Part shown: in pieces, positions 1 to 6,269 of the stretch
Position numbering within the stretch: the stretch's first letter is position 1
How the letters are laid out: each line of letters begins with the position of its first letter
Source: Oscillospiraceae bacterium
GTDB taxonomy: Bacteria > Bacillota > Clostridia > Oscillospirales > Acutalibacteraceae
NCBI GenBank assembly: GCA_029012165.1
Contig: JAQXLO010000220.1
Coordinates: 1-10,534, forward strand
Direction of reading: 5' to 3'
DNA length: 10,534 nucleotides
Notes under the pieces: model-generated
The model's input: the letters and a program-made list of their open reading frames with translations, nothing else
The model's database searches: none
Told to the model about the DNA's origin: nothing
Made by a program: the position numbers and the translations under genes

Positions 1-59
1 GGACATATATTCAGAATTTCTTCTTCATCCTCTCCCGTGTGTTGCGCATTTCTTATTGA
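1..59 (+). CDS. Possible 3' end of an upstream gene (partial)
   Basis: One forward frame is open from base 3 to a TGA at 57-59 and reads TYIQNFFFILSRVLRISY at the C-terminus. An intrinsic terminator begins about 8 bases after this stop, which is the usual distance for the end of a transcription unit and is the main reason to prefer this frame. The residues are hydrophobic and basic but too few to identify a family. The other two forward frames are also open through this short stretch, so the assignment is tentative. Confidence 0.3.
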   Translation, partial: TYIQNFFFILSRVLRISY

Positions 60-66
60 TCTGTTC

Positions 67-101
67 AAAGCCGCTCGCCCTTTCGGCGGGTGGCTTTTTT
101 T
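67..101 (+). terminator. Rho-independent terminator of the upstream unit
   Basis: The arms AAAGCCGCTCGCC (67-79) and GGCGGGTGGCTTT (85-97) pair through a CTTTC loop, with two G-U wobbles, and run into seven T residues (95-101). The T tract lies on the right side only, so it terminates rightward transcription. It should insulate the following oxidoreductase gene from readthrough. Confidence 0.85.
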
Positions 102-111
102 GTCAGAAAGG

Positions 112-140
112 TTGTATTTCTAATACAAATTTTGTATAAT
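112..140 (+). promoter_or_regulatory. Sigma-A-type promoter of the FAD oxidoreductase gene
   Basis: A -35 box TTGTAT (112-117) and a perfect -10 box TATAAT (135-140) are separated by exactly 17 bases. Transcription would start near 147, giving a leader of about 25 bases before the ATG at 172. The ribosome binding site AAGGTGA (159-165) lies 6 bases upstream of that ATG. The -35 box itself is one arm of an inverted repeat, so the promoter looks repressible. Confidence 0.75.
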
Positions 141-160
141 GGATAAATAGTCTGATACAA
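112..160 (+). promoter_or_regulatory. Candidate operator: clustered TTGTAT/ATACAA half-sites
   Basis: Four copies of one 6-base half-site occur: TTGTAT at 112-117, ATACAA at 123-128, TTGTAT at 132-137 and ATACAA at 155-160. The first two form a perfect 7+3+7 dyad (112-128). The second and third form a perfect 7+1+7 dyad (123-137). The dyad centres are 10 bases apart, about one helical turn. They cover the -35 box, the spacer and part of the -10 box, and the last half-site abuts the ribosome binding site. This fits a dimeric repressor, but I cannot name its family from the sequence. Confidence 0.6.
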
Positions 161-171
161 GGTGAAGTTCT

Positions 172-1488
172 ATGTATACGATTCTTGTTGCCGGTGCCGG
201 ACACGGCGGACTTACGGCAGCGGCAATACTCGCAAGCGCAGGTCACAACGTCACGGTTTTTGAAAAAAAAGCGGAGCATACCCTCGGTCACGATTGGGAG
301 GATCGCTTCACTTTTCCGCTTTTGGCGCAGGTGCTCGGTATGGACGAGGACACCTTTTCCACCGAGATTTGGCGCTATCGGGGCGACTGTGCTTTCATCA
401 GCCCCAACAAGGAGAAAAAAATACCCATTCATTTCACGCCCGAAACACGCCAAAAAATCATGTGGCGTGCGCCGATTTTGGAGATGCTCATTCGCCACGC
501 CAAAGACTGCGGCGTACAGTTCCGTTTTTCGACCGAGGTTATCGGTCCCATCGTCGAGGACGGTCGTGTGTGCGGTTTGAATACTGCGCACGGCAGCGTC
601 ACCGGTGATCTCGTCATCGACGCCGCCGGTGTGTTTTCCCCCGTGCGCAGCAATCTGCCCGAGGATTTCGGCATCGAACAATCCCCTCGTCGCGGAGACT
701 TATTCTACGCCTGCCGCACCTATTTTAACCGTCTGCCCGGTTTTCCCGTCGCCCGGGAGCCGTTCGAGGTATTTCTGCGCCACAACGGCGAAGCGGGGCT
801 GTCGTGGTGCTGTACGAACGATGAGAGCGTCGATGTCCTCATCGGCCGCATCGACCCGCTCACGGATGCACAGATCGAAGCTCTGCAAGCGCAGCTTCGC
901 AGCGAGCATCCGTGGATGGGCACCGAAGTCCTGCACGGCGGTCAGCGTGGGTTCATCCCCGTGCGCCGTCCGTTGACGGTCATGGTGGCAAACGGCTATG
1001 CCGCCGTGGGCGACAGCGCCTTCATGACGACCCCCATGAACGGTATGGGCATCGACCTTTCCTTGCAGGCAGGAAAACTGCTTGCCGAAACCGTCCTGCA
1101 CGCCAAAGGCGATTTGTCGGCACAGGTTCTGTGGCGCTATAACCGGGAGTTCCACCGCCGATACGGCGCAGTCACCGCCAAAAACGATGCGCTCAAATGC
1201 ACCATTCTCACTCTCCCTGCCGAGGGCGTGGATTTCCTCTTTGCCGAGGAGGTGGTTGAAGCGTCCGATCTCGCCGGCGGCGGCAAAGATATGACATTCG
1301 ATGCACTGCGCAAAAAGCTTACCCGCGGCATAAAACAGCCCGACACCTTCCTGACGCTTTTAAACGGGCTCCTCCGAGGGCGCCTCGTCGCCACTGTCTA
1401 CAAAGCCCCTCCCCGTGTCTATACCCGAGAAGGTGTACTCGCCTGGAGCCGGCGCATTGCTTCTTTGGACATCCCCATCGAGCATTGA
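172..1488 (+). CDS. FAD-dependent oxidoreductase (geranylgeranyl reductase / flavin monooxygenase-like)
   Basis: This 438-residue protein has the layout of single-domain FAD-binding oxidoreductases of the p-hydroxybenzoate hydroxylase / geranylgeranyl reductase superfamily. The N-terminus carries a Rossmann dinucleotide motif, G8-x-G10-x-x-G13, followed by E31 (VFEKK) for the FAD ribose. A segment reading LVIDAAGVFSPVRS matches the mid-protein strand that packs against FAD. A GD motif at about G280-D281 (AVGDSAFMTTPMNGMGI) contacts the FAD pyrophosphate and ribityl chain and is followed by the usual small-residue helix. There is no signal peptide or obvious membrane segment, so it should be cytoplasmic. 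The start is set by AAGGTGA 6 bases upstream. The gene stands alone between a terminator and the his promoter. The substrate cannot be deduced: polyprenyl reduction or aromatic hydroxylation are possible by family only. Confidence 0.8.
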   Translation: MYTILVAGAGHGGLTAAAILASAGHNVTVFEKKAEHTLGHDWEDRFTFPLLAQVLGMDEDTFSTEIWRYRGDCAFISPNKEKKIPIHFTPETRQKIMWRAPILEMLIRHAKDCGVQFRFSTEVIGPIVEDGRVCGLNTAHGSVTGDLVIDAAGVFSPVRSNLPEDFGIEQSPRRGDLFYACRTYFNRLPGFPVAREPFEVFLRHNGEAGLSWCCTNDESVDVLIGRIDPLTDAQIEALQAQLRSEHPWMGTEVLHGGQRGFIPVRRPLTVMVANGYAAVGDSAFMTTPMNGMGIDLSLQAGKLLAETVLHAKGDLSAQVLWRYNREFHRRYGAVTAKNDALKCTILTLPAEGVDFLFAEEVVEASDLAGGGKDMTFDALRKKLTRGIKQPDTFLTLLNGLLRGRLVATVYKAPPRVYTREGVLAWSRRIASLDIPIEH

Positions 1489-1521
1489 CGCTTATGCTTC
1501 CTGCCGCAAAGGGGAAATAAT

Positions 1522-1552
1522 CGGTTAAAACGCAAAAATATTTTACCGTTTT
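1522..1552 (+). terminator. AT-rich hairpin after the oxidoreductase gene; weak terminator or operator
   Basis: CGGTTAAAA (1522-1530) can pair with TTTTACCG (1541-1548) with one bulged T. The loop is CGCAAAAATA, and TTTT follows at 1549-1552. It is the only terminator-like structure between the oxidoreductase stop and the his promoter, but the stem is AT-rich and the T run short. An alternative pairing of GTTAAAACG (1524-1532) with CGTTTTAC (1547-1554) is also possible, and the AT-rich block lies just upstream of the -35 box. It may instead be an UP element or a regulator-binding site. Confidence 0.35.
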
Positions 1553-1554
1553 AC

Positions 1555-1583
1555 TTGACTAACACGTTAACATGGTGTATAAT
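1555..1583 (+). promoter_or_regulatory. Promoter of the histidine operon
   Basis: TTGACT (1555-1560) and a perfect TATAAT (1578-1583) are separated by exactly 17 bases, close to the sigma-A consensus. An A/T-rich tract (about 1525-1553) directly upstream could act as an UP element. Transcription would start near 1590. The hisZ ribosome binding site AGGAGG (1600-1605) is about 10 bases further on and the ATG is at 1611. The leader is therefore about 20 bases, too short for a T-box riboswitch or leader-peptide attenuator. Confidence 0.85.
1561..1576 (+). promoter_or_regulatory. Candidate operator dyad inside the his promoter spacer
   Basis: The palindrome GTTAAC (1566-1571) lies in the centre of the -35/-10 spacer and is flanked by an imperfect dyad (1561-1576; 12 of 16 positions symmetric). 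The E. coli TrpR operator also has GTTAAC at its centre, and TrpR-family proteins (HisR/YerC) have been proposed as his regulators in Firmicutes. The match to such a site here is inference, and no regulator gene is present in the window. Confidence 0.35.
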
Positions 1584-1610
1584 AACCGCAGTTTCCATGA
1601 GGAGGTTAGT

Positions 1611-2717
1611 ATGGATCTTTTGCAAAATACATACCGCAGCGAGGAGAGCGACCTCTCCCGCCTGCAAAAGCTGTACAAAAAATACGGCTACAGCAAATTC
1701 CGCATGAGCAAGTTCGAGGACTACACCCTGTATCTGCAAAACAAGGACTTTCTCAAGGGCGGCAATGTCATCACCTTCAACGGTCCCTCCGGCCGTCTGC
1801 TGGCGCTCAAGCAGGATGTGACCCTGTCCATCGTCAAGAACGCCAAGGAGGAGGATTTCCCCTGCAAGGTCTTTTACACGGAGAATGTTTACCGTGCCTC
1901 GGACGACGCCAACGACATCCGGGAAATCCCCCAGGCCGGGGTGGAATACATCGGCAGTGTGGACGTTTTTGCCATGAGCGAGGTCATCCAGATGGCCGCC
2001 GAAAGTCTCGCCGCCGTCAGCGACCGTTACATCCTCGGCATCTCCCATATGGGGCTGGTGCGCGGTCTGCTGGAAGCCAGCGGCGTTTCCCTGGAGATAC
2101 AAAAGGAAATGCTCACCTGCATTCAAAACAAGTCCACCCACGGACTTCTCGACATCTGCCGCCGGGAAAGTGTTCCCGAAGAAACGGCGCAAAAGCTTGC
2201 CGCCCTGTCCGACATCTTCGGCAAGCCGGACGACTGCTTTGATGCCCTGTCTGCGCTGGCTGTCAACGACCGCACCGCCGACGCTGTGCAGGAGCTGAAG
2301 GAGGTCTACGCCCTGCTGTGCGAAACCGGGCACGGTGAATGTCTGCGCATTGATTTCTCCGTCGCCAACGATATGCAGTACTACAACGGCGTCACCTTTC
2401 AGGGCTTCGTGGACGGCACCCCGCAAAGCGTGCTGTCCGGCGGTCGGTACGACGATCTTGTGCGCAAGTTCGGCAGAACCGGCGGCGCCATCGGCTTTGC
2501 CGTGTATCTCGACCTGCTTCGATACAGCGATGCGCCGTCCTCGGCGAGCGGTGATATTTTGGTGCTGTACGATCCCGCCGACGTCCAAGGGCTTGCCAAG
2601 GCTGTGGCAGACCTGCGCCGGGACGGCGCACAGGTCAGTGTGCTGACACACCAAAAAGAAAACGAGACCCACGCCAAGGTCTATGTATACAAACAAGGGA
2701 GGCTTTGCGCACAATGA
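1611..2717 (+). CDS. hisZ: ATP phosphoribosyltransferase regulatory subunit HisZ
   Basis: HisZ is a catalytically inactive paralogue of histidyl-tRNA synthetase that joins short-form HisG in a hetero-oligomer and is required for its activity and histidine feedback. The 368-residue product shows the class II synthetase-like core: a region around residues 88-114 (FYTENVYRASDDAND, then IPQAGVEYIG) matching motif 2, and a motif-3-like segment (LSGGRYDDLVRKFG, then GAIGFAVYLDLL) near the C-terminal third. There is no C-terminal anticodon-binding domain of HisRS length, as expected for HisZ. The start at 1611 follows AGGAGG by 5 bases. An upstream in-frame ATG at 1572 lies inside the promoter and would not be transcribed. 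The usual LRPD segment reads LKQD here (near residues 66-69). The gene overlaps hisG by four bases (ATGA). Confidence 0.93.
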   Translation: MDLLQNTYRSEESDLSRLQKLYKKYGYSKFRMSKFEDYTLYLQNKDFLKGGNVITFNGPSGRLLALKQDVTLSIVKNAKEEDFPCKVFYTENVYRASDDANDIREIPQAGVEYIGSVDVFAMSEVIQMAAESLAAVSDRYILGISHMGLVRGLLEASGVSLEIQKEMLTCIQNKSTHGLLDICRRESVPEETAQKLAALSDIFGKPDDCFDALSALAVNDRTADAVQELKEVYALLCETGHGECLRIDFSVANDMQYYNGVTFQGFVDGTPQSVLSGGRYDDLVRKFGRTGGAIGFAVYLDLLRYSDAPSSASGDILVLYDPADVQGLAKAVADLRRDGAQVSVLTHQKENETHAKVYVYKQGRLCAQ

Positions 2718-3343
2718 TCCATATCGCATTACCGAAAGGCCGTCTGGGCGAGAAAGCCTACCAAATCTTTAAATCCCTCGGCTACGGCTGTCCCGAAATC
2801 GAGGAGGACAACCGCAAGCTGATCTTCAAAAACGAGGAAAACAACGTCTGCTATTTCTGGGCAAAGCCCTCGGACGTTTCCGTCTATGTGGAGCGAGGCG
2901 CCGCCGATATCGGCATTGTCGGCAAGGATATCCTGCTCGAGCAGGGCTCCGATGTGTACGAGCTGCTGGATCTGGGCATGGGCAAGTGCCGCATGGCGGT
3001 GGCGGGCATCAAGGGGCAGCGCCCGAGCGGGGACAAGACCCTGCGTGTCGCCACCAAATTTCCCAACATCGCCCGCAGTTACTACGCCGCCCAGAGCCGC
3101 GAGATCGAGATCATCGAACTGCACGGTTCCATCGAGATCGCTCCCCTGCTGGGGCTTTCCGACGTGATCGTGGATATCGTGGAAACCGGCACCACCCTGC
3201 GGGAAAACAATCTCGAACCCTTCGAGACCATCGTCCCCATCAGCGCAAGGCTGATCGCCAACAAAGCCAGCTACAAATTCCACTATGACGCCATCCACAC
3301 CATCTGCGAAAAAATTCAAGCCGAAAGGAAGGATACCCTTTGA
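2714..3343 (+). CDS. hisG: ATP phosphoribosyltransferase catalytic subunit, short form
   Basis: HisG condenses ATP with PRPP to form phosphoribosyl-ATP, the committed step of histidine synthesis in the cytoplasm. The 209-residue length is that of the short form, which lacks the C-terminal histidine-binding regulatory domain and needs HisZ, encoded directly upstream. The N-terminus IHIALPKGRLGEKA is the typical family start. The segment YVERGAADIGIVGKDIL (about 58-74) is the conserved domain core, and ETGTTLRENNL (157-167) is the PRPP-binding loop. The start ATG overlaps the hisZ stop as ATGA. GGGAGG at 2697-2702 lies 11 bases upstream, slightly far, so translational coupling with hisZ is likely. 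That would help balance the two subunits of one complex. Confidence 0.97.
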   Translation: MIHIALPKGRLGEKAYQIFKSLGYGCPEIEEDNRKLIFKNEENNVCYFWAKPSDVSVYVERGAADIGIVGKDILLEQGSDVYELLDLGMGKCRMAVAGIKGQRPSGDKTLRVATKFPNIARSYYAAQSREIEIIELHGSIEIAPLLGLSDVIVDIVETGTTLRENNLEPFETIVPISARLIANKASYKFHYDAIHTICEKIQAERKDTL

Positions 3344-4608
3344 TCCGCACCATTTCCTATACATCTCCCGAAGATCTGCGCTTTCTCCAGCGCACCGATA
3401 CCATGGACGTCATGGGCATCGTCAAGGACATCCTTCAAAATGTCCGCACCAACGGCGATGCGGCACTGCTGGAATACAGCCGCAAGTTTGACAAAGCGGA
3501 GCTGACGGCTCTGGAAGTCACACAGGAGGAAATCGACGAAGCATTCCGCCGTGTGGAGCCGGAATACATCGAAATCCTCAAAGAAGCGAAAGAAAACATC
3601 ACAGGCTTCCACAAGCACCAGATCGAAAACGGTTTTGTGCTGACCGAAAAGCCCGGCGTTGTCCTCGGTCAGCGTGTTCTGCCGCTGGAAAAGGTCGGGT
3701 TGTATGTGCCCGGCGGCACGGCGGCATATCCCTCCTCCGTACTCATGAACAGCATTCCCGCCGTTCTTGCGGGCTGCGGCGAGATCGTCATGGTCACGCC
3801 GCCCTCGGCAAACGGTACCGTCAATCCCGTCATCCTCGCCGCCGCCAAGGTTGCCGGCGTCGGACGGATTTTCAAGGTCGGCGGTGCACAGGCGGTCGCC
3901 GCACTGGCCTACGGCACCGAAAGCATCCCGAAGGTGGACAAGATCGTCGGTCCCGGCAACTGCTTCGTTGCCGAGGCAAAAAAGCAGGTGTTCGGCACGG
4001 TGGACATCGACATGATCGCAGGTCCCAGCGAAATTCTCATCGTGGCGGACGGCACCTGCAATCCCCGCTTTGTGGCGGCGGATATGCTCTCGCAGGCGGA
4101 GCACGACAAGCTTGCCAGCGCCATTCTCCTGACCGACAGCGAGGCGCTTGCCAAGGGTGTCGCCGCAGAGCTGGATCAGCAGATCCCCTTGCTCTCCCGC
4201 AGTGAGATCGCCGCCCACTCCATTGAACACTACGGCGCCATTGTGCTGGTCTCCTCCATGGAGCAGGCCATCGAAGTGTCCAACGCCATCGCTCCCGAAC
4301 ATCTGGAGCTGTGCATGGACAACCCCTTTGACTATCTCAACCTTGTGCAGAACGCAGGCTCGGTGTTCCTCGGCAAAAACTGCCCCGAACCCCTCGGCGA
4401 TTACTTTGCCGGTCCCAACCACACCCTGCCCACCAGCGGCACCGCCCGCTTCTCCAGTCCTCTGTCCGTGTATGATTTTGTCAAGCGTATGCAGTTCACC
4501 TACTACACTCCCGATGCCTTAAAGCAGGTCAAGGACAAGGTTTCCTACTTTGCCAAAAAAGAAGGGCTGACTGCCCACGCCAAGTCTGCCACCATCCGTT
4601 TTGAATAA
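3340..4608 (+). CDS. hisD: Histidinol dehydrogenase
   Basis: HisD is a zinc enzyme that oxidises L-histidinol in two NAD-dependent steps through histidinal to L-histidine, the last reactions of the pathway. The 422-residue protein keeps the key residues, aligned by motif with the E. coli enzyme: zinc ligands Q252 and H255 (SQAEHD), D354 (PLGDYFAGPNH) and H413 (LTAHAKS), and the catalytic pair E320-H321 (APEHLEL). The NAD-domain motifs YVPGGTAAYPS and GPGNCFVAEAK are present. The start is an unusual TTG at 3340 overlapping the hisG stop as TTGA. AGGAAGG (3326-3332) lies 7 bases upstream, and the protein begins in register with family members. The first in-frame ATG would remove about 20 N-terminal residues and lacks such a site. 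Confidence 0.97.
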   Translation: MIRTISYTSPEDLRFLQRTDTMDVMGIVKDILQNVRTNGDAALLEYSRKFDKAELTALEVTQEEIDEAFRRVEPEYIEILKEAKENITGFHKHQIENGFVLTEKPGVVLGQRVLPLEKVGLYVPGGTAAYPSSVLMNSIPAVLAGCGEIVMVTPPSANGTVNPVILAAAKVAGVGRIFKVGGAQAVAALAYGTESIPKVDKIVGPGNCFVAEAKKQVFGTVDIDMIAGPSEILIVADGTCNPRFVAADMLSQAEHDKLASAILLTDSEALAKGVAAELDQQIPLLSRSEIAAHSIEHYGAIVLVSSMEQAIEVSNAIAPEHLELCMDNPFDYLNLVQNAGSVFLGKNCPEPLGDYFAGPNHTLPTSGTARFSSPLSVYDFVKRMQFTYYTPDALKQVKDKVSYFAKKEGLTAHAKSATIRFE

Positions 4609-4619
4609 AGGAGTTTCCC

Positions 4620-5675
4620 ATGAGCCGTTTTTTACGTGCGCCTTTTGACGCCATGGAGCCTTACGTCCCCGGCGAACAGCCCCGGGACAAGGCGTATATC
4701 AAACTCAACACCAACGAATCCCCCTTTTCCCCGTCCCCCGGCGTACTGCGGGCAGTGGCGCAGGAAGCCGCTTCCCTGAAACTGTACTCCGACCCGGAAT
4801 GCACATCCCTGCGCCAAACGGCGGCGGAACTGTTCGGCATTTCCCCGGACAACATCTTCTGCGGCAACGGTTCGGACGAAGTGCTCAACTTCGCCTTCAT
4901 GGCGTTCTGCGGCAAGGACAAGGGCATGGCGTTTCCGTCCATCAGTTACGGCTTCTATCCCGTGTTTGCCAACCTATACGCCCTCGAGTACGATGCCATT
5001 CCCCTCAAGGACGATTTCACCGTGGATCCTGCCGACTACTTCCATCTCGACAAAAATATCGTCATTGCCAATCCCAACGCCCCCACGGGACTTTCCCTGT
5101 CCGTTTCGCAGGTGCGCTCCATCCTCGACACCAACCGGGACAATCTGGTCATCCTCGACGAAGCGTATGTGGATTTCGGCGGTGAAAGCTGTCTGCCGCT
5201 GATTCGGGAGTACGACAACCTTTTGGTGGTGCAGACCTTTTCCAAGTCCCGTTCCCTCGCCGGTGCACGGCTGGGGTTCGGTCTGGCGCAAAAGGAGATC
5301 ATTGCCGATCTTAATAAAATTAAATATTCCACCAACCCCTACAACATCAACCGGGAAACCTTGGCGGCGGGCGAAGCGGCACTGCGTGAGCAGAGCTACT
5401 ACGACGCCAACTGCAAAAAAATCATGGAAAACCGGGACTTCACCGCCAAGGCGCTGGAGGCGCTCGGCTTTGAGGTGCTGCCGTCCAAGGCCAACTTCCT
5501 CTTTGCCCGCACGCCGAAAATGGGCGGCGAGGCACTGTATCTCGCCCTGAAAGACAAAGGTATTCTTGTACGGCACTTCTCAAGAAAAGAGATTGCGGAC
5601 TTTTTGCGCATCACCATCGGCTCCATGGAGCAGATGCAGGCACTGGTCAGCGCCGTACAGGAAATTTTGAAATAA
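4620..5675 (+). CDS. hisC: Histidinol-phosphate aminotransferase
   Basis: HisC is a PLP enzyme (fold type I, aspartate aminotransferase superfamily) that transfers an amino group from glutamate to imidazole acetol-phosphate, giving histidinol phosphate. Visible motifs are KLNTNESPF (28-36), NPNAPTG (151-157), D180 in ILDEAYVDF for the pyridine nitrogen, the Schiff-base lysine K209 in TFSKSRSLAGARLGF, and R330 in LRITIG for the substrate carboxylate. The length of 351 residues is normal. It starts 11 bases after hisD with AAAGGAG (4607-4613) overlapping the hisD stop. HisC enzymes may also act on aromatic amino acids, but the operon context favours histidine synthesis. Confidence 0.97.
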   Translation: MSRFLRAPFDAMEPYVPGEQPRDKAYIKLNTNESPFSPSPGVLRAVAQEAASLKLYSDPECTSLRQTAAELFGISPDNIFCGNGSDEVLNFAFMAFCGKDKGMAFPSISYGFYPVFANLYALEYDAIPLKDDFTVDPADYFHLDKNIVIANPNAPTGLSLSVSQVRSILDTNRDNLVILDEAYVDFGGESCLPLIREYDNLLVVQTFSKSRSLAGARLGFGLAQKEIIADLNKIKYSTNPYNINRETLAAGEAALREQSYYDANCKKIMENRDFTAKALEALGFEVLPSKANFLFARTPKMGGEALYLALKDKGILVRHFSRKEIADFLRITIGSMEQMQALVSAVQEILK

Positions 5676-5687
5676 GGAGGCACTCCC

Positions 5688-6269
5688 ATGCGTACTTCCA
5701 CCGTAAAACGCACCACTGCGGAAACCGACATCGCCCTGACGCTGAACCTCGACGGCAGCGGCAAAGCGGACATCTGCTCCGGGTGCGGCTTTCTCGACCA
5801 TATGCTGACCCTTTTTACTGCCCACAGCGGGTTTGATCTCTCCCTCGTCTGCAAGGGCGACACCTACGTGGACGACCACCACAGTGTGGAGGACATCGGC
5901 ATCTGTCTGGGCAAGGCTTTGGCAGAGGCCCTCGGCGACAAAAAGGGGATCGCCCGCTACGGGGACATCACCCTGCCCATGGATGAAGCGCTTGTCCTTT
6001 GTGCGCTGGACATTTCCGGACGGGCTGTCCTGTGCACGGATCTGACGCTTCCCGCCCAAAAGGTCGGCACCTTCGACACAGAGCTTTGCGAGGAATTCCT
6101 TGCGGCGCTCGTGCGCTCCGCCGGTCTCACCCTGCACATCCGTCAGCTGGCCGGCAAGAATACCCACCACATCCTCGAGGCGGTGTTCAAAGCCCTCGGC
6201 CGTGTCCTCGGCAAGGCAGCCGCCATTGTCGGCGATGCTATTCCCTCTACGAAAGGTGTGCTTGCATGA
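5688..6269 (+). CDS. hisB: Imidazoleglycerol-phosphate dehydratase
   Basis: This monofunctional IGP dehydratase converts imidazole glycerol phosphate to imidazole acetol phosphate. The 193 residues contain the two histidine-rich metal motifs that bind manganese at subunit interfaces: DDHHSVED (62-69) and NTHHILEAVFKA (158-169). FLDHML (35-40), MDEAL around E100, H150 and the C-terminal PSTKG (186-190) are also present. Unlike E. coli HisB there is no N-terminal HAD histidinol-phosphatase domain, so that activity must come from another gene. AAGGAGG (5674-5680) sits 7 bases before the ATG, 12 bases after hisC. The stop overlaps the hisH start as ATGA. Confidence 0.97.
   Translation: MRTSTVKRTTAETDIALTLNLDGSGKADICSGCGFLDHMLTLFTAHSGFDLSLVCKGDTYVDDHHSVEDIGICLGKALAEALGDKKGIARYGDITLPMDEALVLCALDISGRAVLCTDLTLPAQKVGTFDTELCEEFLAALVRSAGLTLHIRQLAGKNTHHILEAVFKALGRVLGKAAAIVGDAIPSTKGVLA

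Noticed and set aside
261..270. Run of eight A residues near the start of the oxidoreductase gene, a possible slippage or phase-variation site
   Set aside because: The tract encodes the conserved FEKK after the Rossmann fold in the correct frame, and eight A residues is short for phase variation; no off-frame rescue is seen.
1572..1610. Upstream in-frame ATG for hisZ
   Set aside because: It overlaps the promoter -10 region, lies upstream of the predicted transcription start, and has no ribosome binding site; AGGAGG correctly places the start at 1611.
1489..1610. T-box or other his riboswitch leader
   Set aside because: The 122-base gap is too short for a T-box, contains the promoter near its 3' end, and shows no T-box sequence or terminator/antiterminator pair.
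1551..2729. A 392-codon open frame on the minus strand opposite hisZ
   Set aside because: It mirrors the GC-rich codon pattern of hisZ, has no recognisable motif, and would run against the promoter and the rest of the operon. The same applies to the long minus-strand frames opposite hisD (3316-4422), hisC, hisF and others.
3211..3227. Perfect 7-bp inverted repeat TCTCGAA-CCC-TTCGAGA inside hisG
   Set aside because: It lies in the conserved PRPP-site coding region (ENNLEPFET), has no following T run and no partner sites, so it is most simply explained by codon choice.
5999..6265. Long N-terminal extension of the hisH frame into hisB
   Set aside because: The extension is the shadow frame of hisB and has low-complexity, basic composition. 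The homologous HisH N-terminus starts at 6266 with an ATGA overlap.
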